Below, one piece after another: positions 1 through 6,458 of a stretch of DNA of 20,597 nt (the first letter of the stretch is position 1; every line of letters starts with the position of its first letter). The stretch is taken from assembly GCA_004554395.1 (NCBI GenBank), contig SFMP01000211.1:1-20597 (forward strand), read 5' to 3'. This stretch comes from Myxococcales bacterium (GTDB lineage: Bacteria; Myxococcota_A; Bradymonadia; UBA4248). The notes below the pieces were generated by a model. It saw only the letters and a list, made by a program, of their open reading frames with translations, was not told the DNA's origin and did no database searches. A program made the translations under genes and the position numbers.

Positions 1-1
1 A

Positions 2-196
2 AATGCTGCGACGGGTAAAATCGACCTACCACTCTACGAAAACAGCAATGTGTTGAGCAAGGCGGGGGCGATCAGCGGTGGAGAAATCCGGCAAGAAGCG
101 GCTCTCGTCAAGCTCATGCACGCTTGCGCCACCTATCGCGATCGAGACGAGCGAATCGAATACTTGCGTTATAATATCGCTGGCGAAATGGGGTAG
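2..196 (+). CDS. C-terminal end of an unrecognised protein (5' end outside window)
   Basis: An open frame enters from the left edge and runs 64 codons to a TAG at 194-196. It has no internal ATG near its beginning, so it is the 3' part of a gene that starts before the window. The visible protein is mixed and hydrophilic, with charged segments such as SGGEIRQEAALVKLM and CATYRDRDERIEYLR, ending in YNIAGEMG. Its codons (ATC, GAA, CGC, CTC) match the neighbours, which supports real coding over the overlapping minus-strand frame. I do not recognise the family. The last 24 codons, including the stop, are repeated twice more downstream in the same frame. The gene converges on the minus-strand lytic transglycosylase. 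Confidence 0.6.
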   Translation, partial: NAATGKIDLPLYENSNVLSKAGAISGGEIRQEAALVKLMHACATYRDRDERIEYLRYNIAGEMG

Positions 197-340
197 TGTG
201 CCGCCTATCGCGATCGAGACGAGCGAATCGAATACTTGCGCTATCATATCGCCGGCGAAATGGGGTAGTGCGCCACCTACCGCGATCGCGACGAGCGAAT
301 CGAATACTTGCGCTATCATATCGCCGGCGAAATGGGGTAG
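125..340 (+). repeat. Three tandem 72-bp copies of a gene 3' end
   Basis: Units lie at 125-196, 197-268 and 269-340, with the first few bases of a fourth at 341-350. The first unit is the last 24 codons plus the TAG stop of the plus-strand gene. The next two keep the same reading frame and each ends in its own TAG (266-268 and 338-340). Differences are few, and some are synonymous (TGC/TGT, CGT/CGC, GCT/GCC). The copies lie between two convergent genes. On the minus strand the units are also open, and that frame is in phase with the TAG of the transglycosylase gene. I see no independent start signal there. Confidence 0.9.
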
Positions 341-355
341 TGTGCTGCCTGTGCC

Positions 356-3300
356 CTAATAATTTGGCATAGCTTCGAAATGCGACGGTAAAGTGTTGGG
401 AATGGCAAAGAAATTCTTTGGGTCGGCGCTGTCGATTCGCTCGAAGATGAGTAATCTAGCCATTCCCTTTTTGACGTAGTTTCGAGCCTCGTTGTAGGGA
501 ATGAGCTCGATAAATGCGTCGTGATCGATTTTGCCCGAGTAGGCGGTGAGCCAGCGAGCGACTTGGTGCGGGCCGCCATTATAGGCGGCCATCGAAAGCG
601 TCGCATAGCCCTGGAATTTGTGGAGGATTTGCGCAAAATACCACGTCCCCATCGCGATCGATACTTCGGGCTTGATGAGATCGTAAGGGCCAAAATCCTC
701 GACGCCAAGCGCATCGGCGACTTTATACCCCGTCATGGGAATGATTTGGAGCAGACCGTAGGCATTGGCATGTGAAATTGAATCGTGGTTAAACGCCGAT
801 TCGATGTTCATGATGGCCCAAACGAGCTCGGGATGGATGCCGTTGCGCTGCGCCGCGGCGCGGACTGCTGCCGAATAGGCATGCGGGTAAAATATCGCGC
901 ATTCGCGGCTGTTATCGGGCGATCCGCAAGTCTTTTTCGGCGATGGCGTATAACGACGTGCCAAATAATAATCGTGGAATCCGATGAGCGTTTTTTGAAC
1001 GAATTCGCGCAAAGCTACGCGCTGGTCGTATATCGCCGTTTGGCGTTCTAAGATCGCTTGCCGTTGGGATTGCTGTTTGATCGCGGGCAAATCGAAGGCA
1101 TATACCGACAATTTCATGCCCCATACGCCCGTGTCGTTTCGCCGATTGTCGACAAGATGCCCATCGATGCTCAATTTCGTCGTCCATAAGTTCTTGATCG
1201 TCGGGCGATTGGCGAGCCGAGCAATTCCCATCACTTCGATGGCGATTTGTCGGAATAGGGCATTGCGCTCGCGGTAGAGCTCGGCATGATGAAGAAATTG
1301 AACGCGCCTGAGCTCGGGGATTGCCGCAGCGAATTTCTCGACATCTGCATCGAAATTGGCGATCAAGGCGCGTTCGTCGAATGTATACTCGTCTTCGTTG
1401 GGGCGGACTTTGGCGGTAGAGCGCGTGTGGTTTCCGTTGGGTAAATCGACGACGATCGTCGATGTGCTAGGGCTAGACGAAAGCTCGTCGAGACGTGACC
1501 ACGCCAATATCGCATAATAGTCGTTAGAGTCGTCGTCGATAATCGATTGAAATAGCCGTTTTGCCGCCTCGACCGTCGGCGCTGCAACGCTGACTTGTTC
1601 GATCGCCGATTTCTTCGGCTTTTTACTGCCTTTTTTCTTCGCCGATTTTTTGTCGTCTTTTTTCGACGTTTTTTGGGCGCTTTTTTTCGTCGAATCTTTT
1701 TCGTCTTTTTTCGACGTTTTTTGGGCGCTTTTTTTCGTCGAATCTTTTTCGTCTTTTTTTGCCGAATTCTTATCTTCGTTTTTTATCGCGTCGTTTTGCC
1801 CGATATCCGTCGCCTTTGTCTCTGTCGTCTCGGCAGCTTCTCGAGCCGCCTTGAGCGTTGCCTGAGCCAAGAAATACGTCGCGCGGCGTTTATAAGTACC
1901 CGTGAGTTTGCCAATGGCGGCGGTATAGTAGCGGCGGGCCGTCGCATAATCTCGTGCGATATAGGCGATAAAGGCAAAATCGTTCAATCCCAGTCCCGTA
2001 TCGGCGATATCGAGTTGTTGGGCCAATCGATATGCCGTTTCGATATCGCCGCAAGCCAGGGCAAAATCGCGCTTCGCTTCGATTTGGGCTTTTTTGCCAT
2101 AGTGCGCAACGTAGGCATCGAAGACGTCGAGCGCTTTGGCGCAATCGCCCCGATACGCATAAGCTCGTGTAATATAGCCGCGCACGCCATTGGGGCGTAC
2201 CTTATCGATCGTCTCCCCATCGAGGAAGTCTAAGAGCTTTTCGAATCGCTCGGTGGCAAGCGCGTGATCGCTTCGTTCATAAGCGATGCGCCCGCTCTCG
2301 ACGAGTAGTGGCACGTTATCGCGATAAGTCGCAAGTGCCTCGTTGGCGGCTGTTTCGGCTTCGTCCCAAAACCTGATCTTGCGCAAATTGTCGACCCGCC
2401 GATAGATATCTTCATACGATCGATCGGCCATGTCGATGCCGTGTGATTCGAGCCACGATTTGGCGAGCATCGAAACGCGATCTTTGGGATTCCAAAAGGC
2501 TAGCGATTGCATCGTTTCGATCGCCGACGCTTTATCGCGTGCCGATGAATCGGCTTCGCCCGTTTCGTAGACGACCTTTGCCCACGCATATCGAAGATGG
2601 CTCAATCTCGGATAATCGGGGTATGTCGCGATAAACTCGGCAATCGCTTGAGGCGCCGCATCCCCAATCTCGATGCTCAATTCGATCTCTCGCGCTCGCG
2701 CCAAGTGATAATAGGGCGATCGACGAAATGTCGCTGCATGGGCATACAAATCGCGAGCAATCTTGAGACGATTGGAGCTCGCATTATCTTCGGATTTTTT
2801 GATTTGATTTGTATCTAAATCAACATTCTCCAATTTATCGGAATATTCTGCCGCATTTTTCCGTTTTCCCGAATATTCATAGAGCCTGGCTAAGTGATAA
2901 CTATAGATATCGTCGTCGTCGGTCGATTTGTTTGAATGATTATCGCTTTGCCGTCGTTCAATGGAGTGTTCGATGAGCCAAATGGCTTTATCGACGCCTT
3001 CGTCGCTCGCTTCCGATAACCTCATGGCGAATCGCAAAAGTCGCCCCGGCGATGGACTATAGAGCGCATCGAGCCACGATTTGAACGCATCCGACGGCAT
3101 ATCGAGGCAATGATTTTCGACGCGCGAAATGCCCGATGGGCTTGGCGATTCCCCGTCGGTGCTTAAATCACCTTTGCTCGAGTCTCCAACCGGCAATTTG
3201 CCATCGGTGGAGTCGCTCGCCAATGGCTGGTTTGTCGATGATTCACTCGTCAAATGCGTTTCCAAACGCGATGTTTCGCAAGGATTCTGCGACGTCGCAG

Positions 3301-3385
3301 GCGTCGTCTGCGGCTGCGGAACCGTACACCCCGCCAATAGGGCGTGTAAGAGAGCTATCCATGCAAATCGATTCAGTTTGAGCAT
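356..3385 (-). CDS. Lipoprotein soluble-lytic-transglycosylase (Slt family)
   Basis: A peptidoglycan-cleaving lytic transglycosylase of about 1009 residues. ATG at 3385 gives a short lipoprotein signal, MLKLNRFAWIALLHALLAGC, with the lipobox LAGC. An in-frame TTG 13 codons upstream (3424) would add an arginine-rich extension and is less likely. The middle is a long helical TPR-like region, as in Slt70. The C-terminal SLT domain shows ELVWAIMNIES with catalytic Glu at about residue 862, then AYGLLQIIP and AAYNGG. The protein is much longer than Slt70 (about 620 residues). The excess comes from a low-complexity N-terminus and a lysine-rich insert near residues 531-597. It probably acts at the outer-membrane inner leaflet on the murein sacculus. 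The family call is firm. The class (Slt versus MltE/MltC-like) rests on the helical region. Confidence 0.9.
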   Translation of the reverse strand: MLKLNRFAWIALLHALLAGCTVPQPQTTPATSQNPCETSRLETHLTSESSTNQPLASDSTDGKLPVGDSSKGDLSTDGESPSPSGISRVENHCLDMPSDAFKSWLDALYSPSPGRLLRFAMRLSEASDEGVDKAIWLIEHSIERRQSDNHSNKSTDDDDIYSYHLARLYEYSGKRKNAAEYSDKLENVDLDTNQIKKSEDNASSNRLKIARDLYAHAATFRRSPYYHLARAREIELSIEIGDAAPQAIAEFIATYPDYPRLSHLRYAWAKVVYETGEADSSARDKASAIETMQSLAFWNPKDRVSMLAKSWLESHGIDMADRSYEDIYRRVDNLRKIRFWDEAETAANEALATYRDNVPLLVESGRIAYERSDHALATERFEKLLDFLDGETIDKVRPNGVRGYITRAYAYRGDCAKALDVFDAYVAHYGKKAQIEAKRDFALACGDIETAYRLAQQLDIADTGLGLNDFAFIAYIARDYATARRYYTAAIGKLTGTYKRRATYFLAQATLKAAREAAETTETKATDIGQNDAIKNEDKNSAKKDEKDSTKKSAQKTSKKDEKDSTKKSAQKTSKKDDKKSAKKKGSKKPKKSAIEQVSVAAPTVEAAKRLFQSIIDDDSNDYYAILAWSRLDELSSSPSTSTIVVDLPNGNHTRSTAKVRPNEDEYTFDERALIANFDADVEKFAAAIPELRRVQFLHHAELYRERNALFRQIAIEVMGIARLANRPTIKNLWTTKLSIDGHLVDNRRNDTGVWGMKLSVYAFDLPAIKQQSQRQAILERQTAIYDQRVALREFVQKTLIGFHDYYLARRYTPSPKKTCGSPDNSRECAIFYPHAYSAAVRAAAQRNGIHPELVWAIMNIESAFNHDSISHANAYGLLQIIPMTGYKVADALGVEDFGPYDLIKPEVSIAMGTWYFAQILHKFQGYATLSMAAYNGGPHQVARWLTAYSGKIDHDAFIELIPYNEARNYVKKGMARLLIFERIDSADPKNFFAIPNTLPSHFEAMPNY
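1653..1759 (-). repeat. 48-bp in-frame direct repeat coding the Lys-rich insert
   Basis: The sequence is identical to itself shifted by 48 bp across this span, giving about 2.2 copies. Each copy encodes the 16-residue unit KDEKDSTKKSAQKTSK. Further K/S-rich sequence (KKDDKKSAKKKGSKKPKKS) continues C-terminally. The period is a multiple of three, so copy-number change would lengthen or shorten the lysine-rich insert without a frameshift. Confidence 0.9.
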
Positions 3386-3441
3386 AAGCAACCGTGAGCG
3401 AGGCAAGCCGCGACGCGGCGGCAAAACGCGTGAATCGTAGC

Positions 3442-3470
3442 TGTTTACCGCTAATGAAATAAATGTGCAA
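3442..3470 (-). promoter_or_regulatory. Sigma-70-type promoter for the lytic transglycosylase
   Basis: On the minus strand, TTGCAC (3470-3465) and TAAACA (3447-3442) are separated by 17 bp. The predicted transcript start near 3435 leaves a leader of about 50 nt before the ATG at 3385. It would leave only about 11 nt before the alternative TTG at 3424. The -10 resembles that of the promoter at 14043-14071. Confidence 0.45.
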
Positions 3471-3477
3471 TTTCCAA

Positions 3478-3500
3478 CGACGATATTCGCGTATACGTCG
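3478..3500. promoter_or_regulatory. Inverted repeat upstream of the FxsA-like gene
   Basis: CGACGATA and TATaCGTCG flank a 6-nt centre, with one unpaired A. This forms a near-perfect 8-bp palindrome 17 nt before the start codon. It could be an operator or a leader hairpin near the ribosome-binding site. I see no convincing plus-strand -10/-35 pair. Confidence 0.3.
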
Positions 3501-3517
3501 TGCCGATAGGAGATAAG

Positions 3518-4174
3518 ATGAACTACGGAATGAACTCAAACCTGCAGAGCGCTTTGAAAACCAAAATGACGCTTTTCTTTCTGGGCATGCTCTTGCTCGA
3601 AGTGGGCGCTTTCGTCGGCGTTTCATGGCTGATTGGATTTGCCAATACTTGTTGGCTGACGTTTGGCATATCGGTTTTGGGCTATCTGATCCTACAGTTC
3701 CGCAGTTCGCAAAACTTTGCGCTAAGCGTCGTCGCTTGGCTCCTCATGATCCCCGGGTTTATCCTCGATATCATGGCGCTTATCGTGGCGATTAAACCAT
3801 TGCGACAAGCCATCCGAAACCGCATCTTATCGAAATTCTTGCCCCCCGAAGTCATGCAGTCGTTTGCCCCCGAAAACTCGGCCCGTTTTGCCGATTTCAT
3901 GCGCGGTATGGGCGGCATGGGCGCAAACTGCCGATGCGGTTGTGACATGGGCAACGCAGGCGCGAATTGCAACTCGACTTGCGGCGCCAACGGCGGATCA
4001 AATCGCTGCTCGAGCCGTGCTTCGGGCGACGTCATCGATATCGACGAAGGCGCCGACGGCTACGAAGTCAAATATAGCGGCCGCCACGACGTCGTCATGA
4101 AAAAGGCTACCACCACAGCACCCAAATCCATCGCCGCCGAAGAAATCATCGACGTCGAACACGAATGGAAATAA
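3518..4174 (+). CDS. fxsA: FxsA-family membrane protein with a Cys-rich tail
   Basis: A 218-residue inner-membrane protein. ATG at 3518 is chosen because AGGAG lies 5 nt upstream (3508-3512); an in-frame GTG at 3500 would precede that site. The N-terminal half has the FxsA pattern: a hydrophobic helix with an acidic Glu (GMLLLEVGAFVGVSWLIG), another around LGYLILQF, then the signature-like LLMIPGFILDIMALIVAIKPLR. The cytoplasmic tail ends in acidic motifs, GDVIDIDEGADGYEV and EEIIDVEHEW, like the IIEGEY-type tails of the family. Between them is an unusual Gly/Asn-rich stretch with six cysteines (NCRCGC...NC...TC...RC). FxsA is known from E. coli as a suppressor of F-plasmid exclusion of phage T7; its general role is poorly defined. 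The gene diverges from the transglycosylase. Confidence 0.8.
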   Translation: MNYGMNSNLQSALKTKMTLFFLGMLLLEVGAFVGVSWLIGFANTCWLTFGISVLGYLILQFRSSQNFALSVVAWLLMIPGFILDIMALIVAIKPLRQAIRNRILSKFLPPEVMQSFAPENSARFADFMRGMGGMGANCRCGCDMGNAGANCNSTCGANGGSNRCSSRASGDVIDIDEGADGYEVKYSGRHDVVMKKATTTAPKSIAAEEIIDVEHEWK

Positions 4175-4196
4175 AGCAAATCTCTCCAAATCGTTC

Positions 4197-4211
4197 GAGA
4201 TGGCTCATCTC
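4197..4211. other. Hairpin between convergent genes
   Basis: GAGATG-GCT-CATCTC is a perfect 6-bp stem with a 3-nt loop between the convergent fxsA-like and SEC-C genes. No T-tract follows on either strand, so it is a possible transcript end or stabilising hairpin but not a standard intrinsic terminator. Confidence 0.3.
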
Positions 4212-4217
4212 AACACC

Positions 4218-4318
4218 CATCGCCCGCCTGCTTGCGCAAAGTCGGCACGTTCAATCCCTAATTTCCAAAATCGATATTTCCGCCATCGCCCGACTGCTTG
4301 CGCAATGTCGGCACGTTC
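4218..4318 (-). repeat. 66-bp-spaced duplication of the SEC-C gene 3' end
   Basis: A 35-bp segment at 4284-4318 (inside the gene) recurs at 4218-4252 (beyond its stop) with two mismatches, offset 66 bp. The offset is a multiple of three, so reading past the gene's TAG gives GLNVPTLRKQAGDGC and then TGA at 4212-4210. This echoes NVPTLRKQSGDG near the true C-terminus. Confidence 0.85.
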
Positions 4319-4596
4319 CGAAACGCTACATAAAATAGTAGCAAGAACATGCCGATGCCAAAAACAGTCCCCGCGATGCGAACGTAGTCCAAAAACCACA
4401 AAACGCCCGAAATCACGCCCAAAACGGCTGTCGCAACGACGAATATCACCCACGTCGCCACCTTGAGATCGGTTCGTTCCTCGAACGGGCGATCTGTCGG
4501 AGGCACCAGCCTCGCCTTTTCTTGGTCCGCTTGCATACAGCAATTCTTATACTTCTTCCCACTTCCACATGGGCATTTGTCGTTTCTACGCGTCAT
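4258..4596 (-). CDS. Small SEC-C motif membrane protein
   Basis: A 112-residue protein beginning MTRRNDKCPCGSGKKYKNCC, a complete SEC-C zinc-binding motif (CxCGSGKKYKxCC) like that at the SecA C-terminus. A short charged linker follows, then two predicted membrane helices (around VATWVIFVVATAVLGVISGV and IAGTVFGIGMFLLLFYVAF) and a hydrophilic tail ending DFGN. In SecA and relatives this motif binds zinc and SecB or ribosomes. Fused to membrane helices it suggests a membrane-tethered zinc hook, but the partner is unknown. The upstream ribosome site is weak. It converges with the fxsA-like gene, and its last codons are partly duplicated downstream. Confidence 0.75.
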   Translation of the reverse strand: MTRRNDKCPCGSGKKYKNCCMQADQEKARLVPPTDRPFEERTDLKVATWVIFVVATAVLGVISGVLWFLDYVRIAGTVFGIGMFLLLFYVAFRNVPTLRKQSGDGGNIDFGN

Positions 4597-4671
4597 CGTC
4601 GAGCCTATCGGTTACGTCTATGGCGATTATTTCACATGGTAATGCACGACGCTATTTCGATGCACTACACC

Positions 4672-4707
4672 AAAAAAATTCCCTGCCCTTTGAGGTTAGA
4701 GCAGGGA
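4672..4707 (-). terminator. Intrinsic terminator, minus strand
   Basis: Read on the minus strand, TCCCTGC (4707-4701), a 14-nt loop and GCAGGGA (4686-4680) form a 7-bp GC-rich stem, followed by A and seven T. The T-tract is present only on this strand, which fixes the orientation. No protein gene lies upstream of it on this strand. Confidence 0.75.
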
Positions 4708-4743
4708 TGGAGGACGAGGGCGTATGGGAACAAAGACCCTCGC
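4672..4743 (-). ncRNA. Probable small RNA, about 72 nt, family unknown
   Basis: The minus strand carries a perfect extended -10 at 4757-4749, then no credible ORF, then an intrinsic terminator ending in seven U at 4678-4672. A transcript starting near 4743 would fold into two hairpins. The first is CGAGGG...CCCUCG, extendable by G-U pairs to 8 bp. The second is the terminator UCCCUGC...GCAGGGA. The loops contain CUUUG and CAAAG, which are complementary and could pair with each other. No SRP-RNA GNAR loop, 6S bulge or tmRNA feature is present. It lies between the divergently placed SEC-C gene and permease. Confidence 0.5.
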
Positions 4744-4748
4744 ACCTC

Positions 4749-4757
4749 ATTATAACA
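4749..4757 (-). promoter_or_regulatory. Extended -10 promoter for the small RNA
   Basis: The minus strand reads TGTTATAAT, a consensus TATAAT with the TGn extension. No good -35 hexamer is visible 16-18 bp upstream, as is usual for extended -10 promoters. Confidence 0.55.
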
Positions 4758-4834
4758 CGATGACTCGCAAAAGAAATACCCAATTGCGAGGGCAAAATGT
4801 TGAATGATTGACCATTTCGGTTTAAATCGCATCG

Positions 4835-4872
4835 ATTTGTTGCCGCACGTAGCAATATTTGTTGCACGTAGC
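4835..4872 (+). repeat. Short direct repeat upstream of the permease
   Basis: ATTTGTTGCcgCACGTAGC (4835-4853) is followed by ATTTGTTGCACGTAGC (4857-4872), the same sequence lacking two bases. The copies begin 22 bp apart, about two helical turns, shortly before the permease start. This arrangement would suit paired operator sites. The function is inferred. Confidence 0.45.
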
Positions 4873-4907
4873 CATCATTTGTGCGGCGCGATTATGCGGA
4901 GTTTGGC

Positions 4908-6323
4908 GTGGAGATGAACAAAGTAGAGGCGTTGCCAAGGATGGATACCGCGTCGGAGTGCGCAGAATCGGCTCTCGATGCAAGCGTCGTCAAACAACCA
5001 AAACGCGTCATGGGTGCGTTTTCGGCGACGATGATCGTCGTCGCGAGCATGGTCGGCACGGGCGTTTTCACGACCACCGGCATATTGCTCGAAACGACGC
5101 CCTCAGCCCCCGCTGTCCTCTGGGGATGGCTCATCGGCGGCATCATCGCCTTCTTCGGCGCACTCTCCTACGCCGAACTCGTCGCCATGCAACCCAAAAA
5201 CGGCGGCGAATACCAAATCCTCAGCCGCGTCTTTCATCCCGCCGTCGGCTTCGTCGCTGGCTGGATCTCCCTCATCGTCGGATTCTCTGCCCCCATCGCC
5301 TCGACCGCCATGGCGTTCGGAAAATACGCCACCGCCGGCTTTCCCGCCATCCACGAATTCTGGGCCGCCCTCATCATTATTATTGCGCTCTCCGCCGTCC
5401 ACGCCATTCGCGTCACTCTCGGAAGCGCCATCCAAAACGCCTTCACCATACTAAAACTCCTCCTCGTCGGCTCCTTCATCGTCGGCGGCTTCTGCCTCGG
5501 CGACTTCTCCCGACTCACCGCCGAAACTCCCGCCGAAACATGGCAAACGATGCTCACGCCCGGATTCGCCATCGGTCTCATCTTCGTCACATACGCCTAC
5601 ACCGGCTGGAACGGCTCCGCATACATCGCCGGCGAAGTCAAAAATCCCTCAAAATCCCTACCACTCGCCTTCGCACTCGGCACGCTCATCGTCACCCTCA
5701 TCTACCTCGGCCTCAACACCGTCTTCCTCATCTCCGCCCCCGTCGACGCGCTCTCCGGCACCATCGAAATCGGCGCCATCACCGCGGCATCCCTCTTCGG
5801 CACGCACACCGGGCAAATCTTCTCCATCGTCATCGCTCTCCTCCTCGTCAGCTCTCTCTCCGCCATGATCATGGCAGGCCCTCGCATCTACCAAAGTATG
5901 GGCGCAGATTATCCAGCATTCCGCTTCCTCACTCGAAGAAAAGGCGACTCCGGCCCCATCTGCGCGATTATTCTTCAGGCACTCATCTCCATCGGCATGC
6001 TCCTCACCGCCCGCTTCGACGAACTCATCACCTACATGGGCTTCACACTCTCGGTCAGCTCCGCTCTCACCGTCTTCGGCCTCTTCGTCATGCGACACCG
6101 CGCCCCCAACGCCCCGCGCCCATACCGCTGCTGGGGCTACCCCGTCACTCCCATCCTCTTCATCGGCCTCTCTCTCTGGATGATCATCTTCACATTCATC
6201 CAAACTCCACAAGTCGCCATCGCCGGCACCGCCACCATCCTGGCTGGTCTCGGCCTCTACTTCCTCGTTCGGCCAAAAGACGCCATTCCCCACAATAACG
6301 TGAAAAATAACGTCAATCGATAG
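4908..6323 (+). CDS. APC-superfamily amino-acid permease
   Basis: A cytoplasmic-membrane amino-acid/polyamine/organocation transporter of about 471 residues with some 12 hydrophobic helices. The GTG at 4908 is preferred because GGAG (4898-4901) sits 6 nt upstream. ATG at 4914 and GTG at 4881 are alternatives. The TM1 motif VGTGVFTTTGILLE carries the glycine-rich unwound substrate site of the APC family. PKNGGEYQIL, WNGSAYIAGEVKNPSKSLP and RAPNAPRPYRCWGYP match conserved family segments. The substrate cannot be told from sequence. The third-position C/A bias is extreme, which leaves a second frame open for 479 codons (rejected as coding). A small-RNA unit and a direct repeat lie just upstream. 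Confidence 0.9.
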   Translation: MEMNKVEALPRMDTASECAESALDASVVKQPKRVMGAFSATMIVVASMVGTGVFTTTGILLETTPSAPAVLWGWLIGGIIAFFGALSYAELVAMQPKNGGEYQILSRVFHPAVGFVAGWISLIVGFSAPIASTAMAFGKYATAGFPAIHEFWAALIIIIALSAVHAIRVTLGSAIQNAFTILKLLLVGSFIVGGFCLGDFSRLTAETPAETWQTMLTPGFAIGLIFVTYAYTGWNGSAYIAGEVKNPSKSLPLAFALGTLIVTLIYLGLNTVFLISAPVDALSGTIEIGAITAASLFGTHTGQIFSIVIALLLVSSLSAMIMAGPRIYQSMGADYPAFRFLTRRKGDSGPICAIILQALISIGMLLTARFDELITYMGFTLSVSSALTVFGLFVMRHRAPNAPRPYRCWGYPVTPILFIGLSLWMIIFTFIQTPQVAIAGTATILAGLGLYFLVRPKDAIPHNNVKNNVNR

Positions 6324-6328
6324 GCGGC

Positions 6329-6415
6329 GGGGGGAAGTCTCCCCCCGAGCGGCTATTGGCGCTCGCGCCAATACACCGCTCCCCCCTCTGCGGGCGCTCA
6401 ATCGCCGCGCCCGCA
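6329..6415. repeat. Cluster of three strong palindromes
   Basis: Three stem-loops sit back to back between permease and porin. The first is GGGGGGA-AGTC-TCCCCCC (6329-6346). The second is a long hairpin with outer GAGCGG/CCGCTC and inner ATTGGCG/CGCCAAT (6347-6381). The third is TGCGGGCG...CGCCCGCA (6389-6415). The G-run could instead pair with CCCCCC at 6381-6386, giving mutually exclusive folds. No T-tract follows. It could be a REP/BIME-like interspersed element or a structured transcript boundary that protects the permease message. Confidence 0.7.
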
Positions 6416-6458
6416 ACGCCCTGGCTAAAACTCACCTCTCCATACAGTTCTCAATACT

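Noticed and set aside
26..319. Minus-strand frame with three 24-residue repeats (DMIAQVFDSLV-like)
   Set aside because: It is the antisense of the 72-bp gene-end repeats, whose plus-strand frame has matching codon use and a continuous gene. It has no ribosome site. It is in phase with the transglycosylase stop, so readthrough is conceivable but unsupported.
1595..2233. A Phe/Arg-rich plus-strand frame
   Set aside because: It is the antisense of the lysine-rich insert and TPR region of the transglycosylase. The FFRRF-type sequence arises from AAA/GAA codons read backwards.
4672..4743. The small RNA as SRP RNA, 6S RNA or tmRNA
   Set aside because: It is too short for 6S or tmRNA and lacks the conserved GGAA-type loop and asymmetric internal loop of bacterial SRP RNA.
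4859..6298. A 479-codon plus-strand frame overlapping the permease
   Set aside because: Its product is an Arg/His/Leu-rich string with no family features. It stays open only because the permease codons end almost always in C or A. The permease frame has clear membrane helices and APC motifs.
5658..6416. A 252-codon minus-strand frame antisense to the permease
   Set aside because: A Glu/Asp/Gly-rich shadow of the permease caused by the same codon bias, with no start signal or recognisable domain.
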